The notes: generated by a model from the letters alone, not told the origin. Counted from the first letter of the stretch, positions 1 to 5,464 are shown. The stretch: DNA of 8,295 nucleotides from an uncultured bacterium (GCA_903958115.1 CAJBRS010000008.1:1-8295), one strand, 5' to 3'. Translations and numbers: made by a program.

Positions 1-291
1 CACCACATCTAGTAGGTGATGCGGAACACCCTTCATTTCTGTTTTAGTGATTTTTCCACTTCCAATATCTAATCCTTTGTATACCTGTCTTGAATCGGCG
101 GAAATAACTTCACCATTATATTTTTTAGCCAAAGCAACGGCTAGGTCGCTCTTTCCCGATGCTGTCGGTCCGAGTATCACGATAACAGTATTTATTGAAC
201 GTGGTGTGGCTGACGAGGTACCAGTAAATACTTTCGAGACCGTTCCCGTTCCGACTACAGGTCGAGGAAGTGTTTGCTGGTGCCTCGTCAT
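1..291 (-). CDS. miaA: tRNA dimethylallyltransferase MiaA, N-terminal part (runs off the window)
   Basis: The 97 visible codons match the start of MiaA, which transfers a dimethylallyl group to A37 of tRNAs reading UNN codons. The P-loop GPTASGKS lies at residues 41-48. It is followed by the family motif ISADSRQVYKGLDIGSGK, which carries the substrate-binding DSxQ element, and then by PHHLLDVV. The C-terminal part lies beyond position 1. The ATG at 289-291 is separated by one base (292) from the stop codon of the upstream XRE-MurA gene, so the two are almost certainly co-transcribed and translationally coupled. No convincing Shine-Dalgarno is seen. Odd point: MiaA normally reaches its P-loop at about residue 10, but here about 30 Thr/Ser/Pro-rich residues precede it. 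An internal GTG at about position 180 would give a conventional start, so the true start is uncertain. The family call is secure. Confidence 0.93.
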   Translation of the reverse strand, partial: MTRHQQTLPRPVVGTGTVSKVFTGTSSATPRSINTVIVILGPTASGKSDLAVALAKKYNGEVISADSRQVYKGLDIGSGKITKTEMKGVPHHLLDVV

Positions 292-292
292 A

Positions 293-1816
293 CTATATCT
301 CGTTTAATAACTTAATTCTGGCACCTATTGAGTTCAATCGCTCGGCAATATTTTCGTAGCCACGGTTGATTGAGTAAACATTGCGTAGAATTGATGTACC
401 AGAAGCTCCGAGCATGGCGATCATTATGATCATGGCTGGACGAAGGGCTGGTGGACATACAACCTGTGTGCCTTTAAGTGGGGTAGGCCCTTGGATGAAG
501 ATTCGATGAGGATCAGCTAAGGCGATGTTAGCCCCAAGGCGGTTAAGCTCTGTAAAATAGATGGCGCGGTTTTCCCACATCCAATCATGAATCATTGTTG
601 TGCCTGTGGCCTGGGTGGCGATTGGCACAAAGAAGGGCAGGTTGTCAGCATTGATTCCTGGGTAAGGCTGGGCGTGAATTTTATCTTTTGGTGCTTCCAA
701 TTTAGAGGGGAGTATTGTGATATCTACAAGTACTGTGCGAGTATTTTCTGCGAGATATTTTTTAGATAGTTTGTACTTTAATCCCATTTTTTCCAGCTTA
801 TATAACTCAAGACGAAGGAAGTCTATTGGGCATCGACGGATGGTAAGTGTTGATTTGGTAACAATAGCCGCTGAAATAAACATCATTGATTCAATAGGAT
901 CTTCGCTGTTGTGATATTCAATCGGCTGATTAAATTCTTTAATGCCCCTGATTGTGAGTGTGGTTGTGCCGACCCCATCAATTTGCACGCCCATTTTTTG
1001 TAAAAAGAAACAAACTTCCTGTACTTGATAATTTGGTGGTACAAAATATATCTTTGTTTCGCCAGGAATCAAAGAAGCTGCTATGAGGAGGTTTTCGGCT
1101 GCAGTGTCGCTAGATTCGTATAAGGTAATCTCTGCAGGTTTTAATTTTTTATATGAGATATCATAGAAATCTTCTTTGGTAAGGATTTTAATACCTAGCT
1201 CCTCTAGACCGTATCGATGAGCAGCGATGGTGCGTTCTCCCATTTTGCATCCACCAGCGTGAGGAATTTGAAAGTGTTGTTTTTGGTGGATGACAGCTCC
1301 GATAATCATTAAAATTGAACGTATCTTAGAAGCAGAAGTTTTGTTGAGATTTTCAAAAGAGATGGTTTTTGGTGGAGTGATTTTAACACTGCGTGGACCG
1401 ATCCATTCCACTCCGATCCCAAGACTTTGGTAAATTTCTATCAAACGATAAATTTCTTCAATTCTAGGAATTCCATGAAGGGTTGTGATGTTTTTATTAA
1501 GCAGGGAAGCGCAAAATAGACCCAAGGCACCGTTTTTAGAAGTGTTGGTGGTAATTTCACCTGAAAGCTTTCGACCCCCCTCTATTTCGAAGTCTAGGGA
1601 GCGATCAACAGAGACGATTTTATGGTGGAGAATTCCTGATATTTTAATGAGCTGGCCGGTGGTGAAGTTTTGTTTGCCAGCTTCCATTCGGGCTACGGCG
1701 CTTTGCGAAGTGTTAAGAGCTTTGGCAAATTCTCCTTGAGTCAAGCCTTTATTTTCTCGAAGGTTTTTTATAAAGTAGCCGATTTTTTGTTGGCTGGTTT
1801 CTGAAGTTTTTTTCAT
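293..1816 (-). CDS. murA: XRE-HTH / UDP-N-acetylglucosamine 1-carboxyvinyltransferase (MurA) fusion
   Basis: 507 residues in two parts. Residues about 11-70 form an XRE/Cro-type helix-turn-helix (LRENKGLTQGEFAKALN, then TSQSAVARMEAGKQ). Residues about 75-507 are a complete MurA of the EPSP-synthase fold, which adds enolpyruvate from PEP to UDP-GlcNAc in the first committed step of peptidoglycan synthesis. By comparison with E. coli MurA, key residues appear retained: K94-N95 (K22-N23), R166 (R91), the catalytic-loop Cys C190 in GGCKMGER (C115), R195 (R120), D391 in NADNLPFF (D305), R459 (R371) and R485 in NRGYE (R397). It should therefore be an active, fosfomycin-type (Cys) enzyme. Ordinary MurA is about 420 residues, and the excess is the N-terminal DNA-binding domain. 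The gene is divergent from murB across a perfect palindrome, which the HTH may bind (inference). miaA follows one base after the stop. Confidence 0.95.
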   Translation of the reverse strand: MKKTSETSQQKIGYFIKNLRENKGLTQGEFAKALNTSQSAVARMEAGKQNFTTGQLIKISGILHHKIVSVDRSLDFEIEGGRKLSGEITTNTSKNGALGLFCASLLNKNITTLHGIPRIEEIYRLIEIYQSLGIGVEWIGPRSVKITPPKTISFENLNKTSASKIRSILMIIGAVIHQKQHFQIPHAGGCKMGERTIAAHRYGLEELGIKILTKEDFYDISYKKLKPAEITLYESSDTAAENLLIAASLIPGETKIYFVPPNYQVQEVCFFLQKMGVQIDGVGTTTLTIRGIKEFNQPIEYHNSEDPIESMMFISAAIVTKSTLTIRRCPIDFLRLELYKLEKMGLKYKLSKKYLAENTRTVLVDITILPSKLEAPKDKIHAQPYPGINADNLPFFVPIATQATGTTMIHDWMWENRAIYFTELNRLGANIALADPHRIFIQGPTPLKGTQVVCPPALRPAMIIMIAMLGASGTSILRNVYSINRGYENIAERLNSIGARIKLLNEI

Positions 1817-1829
1817 TAAATTTAATTTT

Positions 1830-1835
1830 GTTATA
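1830..1835 (-). promoter_or_regulatory. -10 box of the XRE-murA promoter
   Basis: Read on the minus strand the hexamer is TATAAC. It is the mirror image, about the palindrome centre at 1842/1843, of the murB -10 box. It lies 13 nt upstream of the ATG at 1816, which predicts a leader of only about 7 nt. No good -35 match is seen, so this rests on the -10 and its symmetry. Confidence 0.5.
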
Positions 1836-1854
1836 TATCACATATGATATATAA
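1831..1854. promoter_or_regulatory. Perfect palindrome in the murA/murB divergent promoter (putative operator)
   Basis: Arms TTATATATCA (1831-1840) and TGATATATAA (1845-1854) are exact inverted repeats separated by CATA. The left arm contains the minus-strand -10 box for XRE-murA and the right arm most of the plus-strand -10 for murB, so one dimeric repressor bound here would block both promoters. XRE-family proteins usually bind such dyads as dimers, and the adjacent gene encodes an XRE domain fused to MurA, making it the obvious candidate ligand (inference). AT-rich promoters can show chance dyads, but a perfect 10+10 match centred between two -10 boxes is unlikely to be accidental. Confidence 0.65.
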
Positions 1855-1861
1855 TTTAGAA

Positions 1862-2896
1862 ATGCAAGTCAAAGAAAATGAATTATTGGTCTCACATAGC
1901 ACTTTTAAGCTTGGTGGTCAGGCGCGGTTTTTCGCTGTTGCAGAAAAATTATCAGATATCCCTAATATCGTTGAATTGGCAGAGCAAAGTAGATTGCCAT
2001 TGTTTGTCTTGGGGGGAGGGTCAAACTGTATTTTTGGCGACGGTTTGATTGATAAATTTGTAGTGCAAATGAACTTGCTTGGAAAAGAGATTCTCTCTGG
2101 CCGTGATACTGAGGAGGCCTCATCTATTTTTGTAAGAATTGCCTCTGGAGAGATACTTGATGAAGTAGTGGCTTGGAGTATCGATCAGGGCTTATCTGGA
2201 CTTGAGGCCTTGTCTGCCATTCCAGGCAGTGTCGGTGCGACACCCGTGCAAAATGTAGGTGCTTACGGATCGGAGATCAAAGACACTTTGGTAGAAGTAC
2301 AAACCTACGATCTAAAAGAAAAGAGAGTCCAGGTGATTTCAAATGAAGAATGTAATTTCGGATATCGAAGCAGTATATTTAATACAACAGAAAAGGGTCG
2401 TTATGTTATTTTGTCGGTTGTTTTGAAATTATCTAGACTACCGGCCTCGTCTCCACATTACCCAGCAGTCAGAAAATATTTTGAAGAGAAGGGGATTAAA
2501 CAACCAAGTAGTCTAGAAATTCGTAATGCGGTCACAGACATTAGGTGGTCTAAGTTGCCTAAGCCTTCTGAAATTCCAAACGTCGGTTCTTTTTTTAAAA
2601 ATCCGATTGTCGATAAAGATGTGGCGGAAAAGATCAAAGAAAAGTTCGACGACTTTGTAATTTTCCCGACTGATTATGGGAAGGTCAAAGTTCCAGCTGG
2701 CTTTCTGATAGAGAAAGCTGGTCTGAAAGGCAAACAATTTGGTAATTTTGCAGTTTACGATAAAAACGCGCTTGTCATCACGCACAACGGAAAGGGAACT
2801 TGTGAGGAGTTGCTCTTGGTGGTTCAGGGGATTATAGATACAGTCAAAGGAGAATTTGGTATTACTTTGGAACAGGAGCCAGCTATCATCTATTAA
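1862..2896 (+). CDS. murB: UDP-N-acetylenolpyruvoylglucosamine reductase (UDP-N-acetylmuramate dehydrogenase)
   Basis: 344 residues from this start, close to the E. coli length of about 342. MurB is a cytoplasmic FAD- and NADPH-dependent enzyme reducing the MurA product to UDP-MurNAc. FAD-binding motifs are visible: STFKLGG near residue 13, FVLGGGSNCIF near 48, and GLEALSAIPGSVGATPVQNVG near 113. The substrate-binding arginine is in FGYRSSIF (R169). The proton-donor serine is in NVGSFFKNP (S243) and the essential glutamate is in the C-terminal LEQEPAIIY (E339). The YRSSIF stretch and the overall length fit a type I (E. coli-like) MurB. An in-frame ATG at 1844 would add six residues but lies inside the palindrome and upstream of the TATAAT box, so I prefer 1862. 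It is head-to-head with XRE-murA and probably controlled by the same operator. No terminator is visible before the opposing tRNA-Leu gene. Confidence 0.95.
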   Translation: MQVKENELLVSHSTFKLGGQARFFAVAEKLSDIPNIVELAEQSRLPLFVLGGGSNCIFGDGLIDKFVVQMNLLGKEILSGRDTEEASSIFVRIASGEILDEVVAWSIDQGLSGLEALSAIPGSVGATPVQNVGAYGSEIKDTLVEVQTYDLKEKRVQVISNEECNFGYRSSIFNTTEKGRYVILSVVLKLSRLPASSPHYPAVRKYFEEKGIKQPSSLEIRNAVTDIRWSKLPKPSEIPNVGSFFKNPIVDKDVAEKIKEKFDDFVIFPTDYGKVKVPAGFLIEKAGLKGKQFGNFAVYDKNALVITHNGKGTCEELLLVVQGIIDTVKGEFGITLEQEPAIIY

Positions 2897-2911
2897 ATAA
2901 CCACTATAAAT

Positions 2912-2998
2912 TGGTGCCGAGAGAGGGACTTGAACCCTCATGACCTTGCGATCGATAGATTTTGAGTCTATTGCGTCTGCCAATTCCGCCATCTCGGC
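2912..2998 (-). tRNA. tRNA-Leu(CAA)
   Basis: The acceptor stem GCCGAGA/TCTCGGC pairs perfectly. The anticodon stem ATAGA/TCTAT encloses the loop CTCAAAA, giving anticodon CAA (codon UUG). The long class II variable arm has a GATC/GGTC stem capped by a GCAA tetraloop. The T arm GAGGG TTCAAGT CCCTC is canonical. Discriminator A is followed by an encoded CCA (2912-2914), unlike the tRNAs at the right end of the window. It is convergent with murB. Confidence 0.96.
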
Positions 2999-3015
2999 AA
3001 TGTAGGTCTTAGTTT

Positions 3016-3021
3016 ATTGTA
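3016..3021 (-). promoter_or_regulatory. -10 box of the tRNA-Leu(CAA) promoter
   Basis: The minus strand reads TACAAT, five of six matches to the consensus. A start about 7 nt downstream would leave a 5' leader of roughly 10 nt for RNase P. The TTGCTT upstream is too close (12 bp) to serve as a standard -35. Confidence 0.4.
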
Positions 3022-3051
3022 ACTTGTCTTTTTAAGCAAGGTGTAGTAAGC

Positions 3052-3063
3052 TACAGGCCTGTA
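3052..3063. repeat. 12-bp perfect palindrome upstream of rpmG
   Basis: TACAGGCCTGTA reads identically on both strands. It sits immediately before the presumed rpmG -10 box and within the divergent interval shared with tRNA-Leu(CAA). It could be a small operator or a chance dyad; nothing else in the window repeats it. Confidence 0.4.
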
Positions 3064-3065
3064 AT

Positions 3066-3071
3066 TATATT
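3066..3071 (+). promoter_or_regulatory. -10 box of the rpmG promoter
   Basis: TATATT lies 15 nt before the rpmG ATG, predicting a leader of about 8-9 nt. That is too short for a Shine-Dalgarno, and none is present. No clear -35 is seen. Confidence 0.4.
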
Positions 3072-3086
3072 AAATAAACACGATCC

Positions 3087-3242
3087 ATGTCTCAAGATAA
3101 TCTCATAATCTTAAAAAATAAATCAACTGGTGAAATCTATCATTCTCGCAAGAACAAGAGAAAAGTAGATCGCAAGATTGAGTTAAAGAAATACAGCAAG
3201 AAGCTTAGAAAGCACGTTGTATTCAAGGAAGTAAAGAAATAG
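3087..3242 (+). CDS. rpmG: 50S ribosomal protein L33
   Basis: A 51-residue basic protein recognised by its C-terminal half: HSRKNKRKVDRKIELKKYSK followed by RKHVVFKEVKK. This matches the bacterial L33 pattern (TTKNKR, then LELKKFDP, then RQHVIYKE). L33 is a small protein of the large ribosomal subunit, located near the E site. There are no cysteines, so this is the zinc-independent (C-minus) form. The ATG at 3087 is the only sensible start and gives the usual L33 length. The next gene is tRNA-Trp, as in the common bacterial order rpmG-trnW-secE-nusG, but secE and nusG do not follow. The last bases of its stop codon already belong to the left arm of the large inverted repeat at 3239-3339. Confidence 0.93.
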   Translation: MSQDNLIILKNKSTGEIYHSRKNKRKVDRKIELKKYSKKLRKHVVFKEVKK

Positions 3243-3339
3243 CAAATAAGAAAGAACTCGCATATTTTAGAGACCACTCCAGGGCAGCACGCCCCGCGTC
3301 TTAGTCTCTAAAATATGCGAGTTCTTTCTTATTTGCTAT
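3239..3339. repeat. Perfect 36-bp inverted repeat with GC-rich 29-nt loop
   Basis: Positions 3239-3274 and 3304-3339 are exact reverse complements over 36 bases, including the core AAGAACTCGCATATTTTAG. The loop 3275-3303 is strikingly GC-rich and contains a minor GGGC/GCCC dyad (3282-3285 and 3291-3294). The left arm begins at the rpmG stop codon, and the right arm runs into the tRNA-Trp -10 box. As RNA this would be an extremely stable hairpin that could end or protect the rpmG message. The pyrimidine-rich right arm is not a classical T-tract. Perfect identity of both arms implies recent formation or strong constraint. A miniature mobile element and an assembly artefact are alternatives. Confidence 0.9.
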
Positions 3340-3342
3340 AAT
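3337..3342 (+). promoter_or_regulatory. Extended -10 box of the tRNA-Trp promoter
   Basis: The consensus TATAAT is preceded by TGC, giving the TGn extended -10 form. A start near 3349 would leave a leader of about 12 nt before the tRNA. The first three bases of the box are the outer end of the large inverted repeat, so any upstream promoter contacts fall inside its right arm. Confidence 0.6.
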
Positions 3343-3360
3343 GCCATGGTCGATAGATAT

Positions 3361-3435
3361 GGGCCTGTAGTTTCAATGGTAAAACGGAGGTCTCCAAAAC
3401 CTTTGTTCTCGGTTCGAGTCCGAGCGGGCCCGCCA
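3361..3435 (+). tRNA. tRNA-Trp(CCA)
   Basis: The acceptor GGGCCTG pairs with CGGGCCC (one T-G wobble). The anticodon stem GAGGT/ACCTT encloses CTCCAAA, giving anticodon CCA for UGG. The T arm is CTCGG TTCGAGT CCGAG. Discriminator G is followed by an encoded CCA (3433-3435). The anticodon is CCA and the genes here end normally, so there is no sign that UGA is reassigned. Confidence 0.96.
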
Positions 3436-3452
3436 ATTAGAGCTATTTTTGA

Positions 3453-3458
3453 TATACT
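3453..3458 (+). promoter_or_regulatory. Extended -10 box of the Nudix gene promoter
   Basis: TATACT, preceded by TGA (TGn extended form), ends exactly 6 nt before the ATG at 3465. Transcription should begin at the start codon, predicting a leaderless mRNA. The box is only 18 nt beyond the tRNA-Trp 3' end. Confidence 0.55.
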
Positions 3459-3464
3459 AGTTTA

Positions 3465-3893
3465 ATGAAAAAAGGGGAAGATTATGTTGGAATTTCTGTT
3501 GTCTATTTATGCCATGATGGTGATGGTAAGTATTTACTTGCGAAGAGAAGTAATAATTGTCGTGACGAACATGGTGCTTGGGATTGTGGTGGGGGTGGTC
3601 TAGAGTTTGGTGATACCGTTGAGGATACTTTGAGAAAAGAGATCTCGGAGGAGTATTCTACGGAAGTAATTGATTTTGAATTTCTTGGATATCGGGATGT
3701 TCATCGAGAAAATAACGGAAAGAAAACTCATTGGGTGGCCTTAGATTTTAAGGTGGAGGTGAATCCTTCAAAGGTCAAAATTGGTGAACCACACAAGTTT
3801 GATGATATTGGCTGGTTTGATCTGGATTCATTTCCTGAGACTCTTCACTCTCAATTACCAAATTTTTTGAATCTATATAGATCTAAAATCTAA
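3465..3893 (+). CDS. Nudix hydrolase
   Basis: 142 residues covering a single Nudix domain. These enzymes hydrolyse nucleoside diphosphates linked to another moiety, using a metal-binding helix. The Nudix box spans residues 44-66 (GGLEFGD, then TVEDTLRKEISEEYST). The metal-binding EE pair (E62-E63) and the preceding E59 are intact. Two positions are conservatively changed from the consensus GX5EX7REUXEE: the first Glu is D50 and the Arg is K58. The segment GAWDCGGGG before the box and DIGWFDLDSFPETLHS near the C-terminus are typical of the fold. The substrate cannot be read from the sequence; a housekeeping nucleotide or nucleotide-sugar role is possible. The ATG at 3465 is supported by the -10 box 6 nt upstream. 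The unknown 461-residue gene follows 90 nt later and might receive read-through. Confidence 0.9.
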   Translation: MKKGEDYVGISVVYLCHDGDGKYLLAKRSNNCRDEHGAWDCGGGGLEFGDTVEDTLRKEISEEYSTEVIDFEFLGYRDVHRENNGKKTHWVALDFKVEVNPSKVKIGEPHKFDDIGWFDLDSFPETLHSQLPNFLNLYRSKI

Positions 3894-3983
3894 TATGTGT
3901 TAATGTCTTTTCGGATCTCGGTATTTTGTCGAGTGACAACAACGAAACCCAAAACCTCTAAATCGAGGAAAGGAATCAGTTCT
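3894..3983 (+). promoter_or_regulatory. Leader of the 461-residue gene, with Shine-Dalgarno in a possible hairpin
   Basis: GAGGAAAGGA (3965-3974) is a purine-rich Shine-Dalgarno 9 nt before the ATG at 3984, the only clear one in the window. CCTC at 3955-3958 can pair with its GAGG (3965-3968) across a 6-nt loop, which could partly hide it. A second small dyad, TTGTC/GACAA, lies at 3926-3939. TATTTT at 3922-3927 is a weak -10 candidate; no strong promoter is seen, so read-through from the Nudix gene is possible. Confidence 0.5.
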
Positions 3984-5369
3984 ATGAAAAAGACAGAAAA
4001 TCAGCCATTTGCTCACGCGATGGCTTTTTATCATAAAGACGGTCTTCCGGCCGCTTGGCTACAAGCAATTAAGTTTGCTGGAGTTGGTGGTCGAATCGCA
4101 ACCATGCCAGACATTGTTGCTGCACGCATCGAAACAAAACCCGGAGATACTCCGTGGGAGACTTACTTCACAACTACTACAGCCGAATATTTCGGGAAAA
4201 GTAGGAAGGGTAAATTCATTCTTATCGTTGCCCATGGTGTTGGCCCCATGTCTACTCTAGATGGTATCCGCAAGGCATACAGCTGGGAGTATAAAGACAA
4301 GACACGTAGTCATCGTGGTGGACGAATCACAGAGCAGGAGTTCTACGATCTCGAAGATGGAAAATTTGGTGAGGTTAGTATTATCGACATCGTCGAATAC
4401 TGTGCTCGCTACGAGTACCCATTCATTCAGCATTTACGTCTGTCGCAAGCCCTTACAGATCCGGTACTCAAAGCTCGCTTTGGTCCGGAGACGGAAAAGT
4501 ATCTACTTACACATGCGGAGTATTCTCGCGCGTGGCATCGTGAACAAGCAGGACTTGATCCCGGCAACAGGTACAATATTCCGGATCATGTTCACCAGCC
4601 GTTCTTGGAGCGTCGTCGCGATCAACATCTCCAAGATAGGGCCGATAATTCTGACCCGTTTATTCTCGGTCTTGATGGAGCGGCTAACTGTTCATACGGA
4701 TGTCCAAAATATGGTTTCCGGAAATTAGAAGATGGATATGCTCTTGCGCATCTTGTTTCTACCGGCAGTTTATGTCACTCCACTCATGGCGGAGGCGAAA
4801 GCCTGATTCTTGATACGAGTTGTCACGAATGGTGGAACGGAGTGCGACTTGTTGGTATTCAGGCCGGTGGAAGTATTCGTCAAGGATTGCATCGTGGTCC
4901 TGATGTTGAAAAACTCCTTCGTAAAAATTGGCAAGATCTTCTGGTTTGGACTAACTCCACCGAAGAGATTGGCTTCCGCGCTCTGGTGAAAATCGGAGAG
5001 CGGTGGTTCACTCAGTACCCAAAACAAGGAGATGGGATGGATACCTGGGAGCCTGAGTACGTGGTTACTTTCATGGAGGAGGTCGGTTTGCCTGTGCAGT
5101 TTAGAACGACCGTTGGTGGTTATCACGGCTTCTTTAAGTTCGGCATGAACGAGGTGCAAGCCATTGCTCCACCGACTGCGAATGCTTACTTCTTTGTTGG
5201 TGACCCAACAAATGAATGGCACGAGGGTAACCCGACTCACCAAGTCGCCATGGTTCAGTTCTATCGAATCACAGCAGATCCGACAAAAAGGATGATGCGT
5301 TCAGACCAGCTCTGTCATGATTTCGATACGCTGATGAGGCTTGTTCAAAAGGAAAGTCTTGTAGCGTAA
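3984..5369 (+). CDS. Uncharacterised 461-residue protein
   Basis: I do not recognise this family. From the ATG at 3984 the product has 461 residues, no signal peptide and no membrane segment, so it looks cytoplasmic and globular. Visible features: a hydrophobic strand FILIVAHGVGP (residues about 78-88); an Arg/His/Asp-rich stretch HQPFLERRRDQHLQDR near 204; and four cysteines clustered with histidines in the middle, NCSYGC (C236, C240), SLCHSTHGGG (C264) and DTSCHEWW (C280), a plausible metal or catalytic site. Many Trp and His residues and Gly-rich turns (VGIQAGGSIRQG, TVGGYHGFFKFG) continue to the C-terminus. The frame is open upstream to a GTG at 3897, but the strong Shine-Dalgarno before 3984 decides the start. 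Codon choice looks richer in C- and G-ending codons than its neighbours. A strong terminator follows, so it is the last gene of its transcript. It is certainly a real gene; its function is unknown. Confidence 0.85.
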   Translation: MKKTENQPFAHAMAFYHKDGLPAAWLQAIKFAGVGGRIATMPDIVAARIETKPGDTPWETYFTTTTAEYFGKSRKGKFILIVAHGVGPMSTLDGIRKAYSWEYKDKTRSHRGGRITEQEFYDLEDGKFGEVSIIDIVEYCARYEYPFIQHLRLSQALTDPVLKARFGPETEKYLLTHAEYSRAWHREQAGLDPGNRYNIPDHVHQPFLERRRDQHLQDRADNSDPFILGLDGAANCSYGCPKYGFRKLEDGYALAHLVSTGSLCHSTHGGGESLILDTSCHEWWNGVRLVGIQAGGSIRQGLHRGPDVEKLLRKNWQDLLVWTNSTEEIGFRALVKIGERWFTQYPKQGDGMDTWEPEYVVTFMEEVGLPVQFRTTVGGYHGFFKFGMNEVQAIAPPTANAYFFVGDPTNEWHEGNPTHQVAMVQFYRITADPTKRMMRSDQLCHDFDTLMRLVQKESLVA

Positions 5370-5391
5370 ATCGACATCAAACAATCAACTC

Positions 5392-5427
5392 ACGCACTCA
5401 TGGTTAACAGCCATGGGTGCGTTTTTT
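5392..5427 (+). terminator. Rho-independent terminator after the 461-residue gene
   Basis: ACGCACTCATGG (5392-5403) pairs with CCATGGGTGCGT (5411-5422) through one G-T wobble, with loop TTAACAG, followed by an uninterrupted T run (5422-5427). It begins 22 nt after the stop codon and isolates gnd from upstream transcription. Confidence 0.92.
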
Positions 5428-5458
5428 CTTGGCACTGGCACTAGCTCGTTCTTACCGA

Positions 5459-5464
5459 TATAAT
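5459..5464 (+). promoter_or_regulatory. -10 box of the gnd promoter
   Basis: The consensus TATAAT ends 6 nt before the ATG at 5471, predicting a leaderless mRNA. CTGGCA at 5435-5440 (18-bp spacer) is a possible -35. The box excludes the upstream in-frame ATG at 5417, which overlaps the terminator. Confidence 0.65.

Larger units (their letters stand above)
1828..1855 (+). promoter_or_regulatory. murB promoter
   Basis: A consensus TATAAT at 1850-1855 is preceded by TTGTTA at 1828-1833 (4 of 6 matches to TTGACA), with a 16-bp spacer. The ATG at 1862 begins 6 nt after the -10 box, so transcription should start at or within a base of the start codon. This predicts a leaderless mRNA and favours 1862 over the in-frame ATG at 1844, which lies upstream of the -10. 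Confidence 0.65.

Noticed and set aside
2513..2992. 159-codon minus-strand reading frame beginning MAELADAIDSKSIDR
   Set aside because: Its start is the tRNA-Leu(CAA) gene read as protein, a well-known spurious pattern, and the rest is antisense to murB.
3240..3338. Simple TA-target insertion of a miniature transposon as the definite origin of the hairpin
   Set aside because: Removing the element would leave rpmG reading AAA TAT AAT with no stop codon, so the empty site would not make a normal L33 gene. It is kept only as one hypothesis.
3239..3339. Integron attC site or CRISPR repeat as an explanation of the long inverted repeat
   Set aside because: The terminal consensus sequences of attC sites are absent, the arms are perfect without the usual mismatched bases, and there is only one unit with no spacer series.
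3361..3435. Reassigned UGA codon as in some other CPR lineages
   Set aside because: The tRNA-Trp anticodon is CCA, and no coding region here needs UGA to be read through.
3897..3983. GTG start extending the 461-residue protein by 29 residues
   Set aside because: There is no ribosome site before the GTG and the added residues look like translated leader, whereas a strong Shine-Dalgarno precedes the ATG at 3984.
4770..5243. 157-codon minus-strand frame, and shadows at 4009-4260 and 4261-4728 (+)
   Set aside because: They lie wholly inside the 461-residue gene in other frames, without their own start signals or recognisable motifs.
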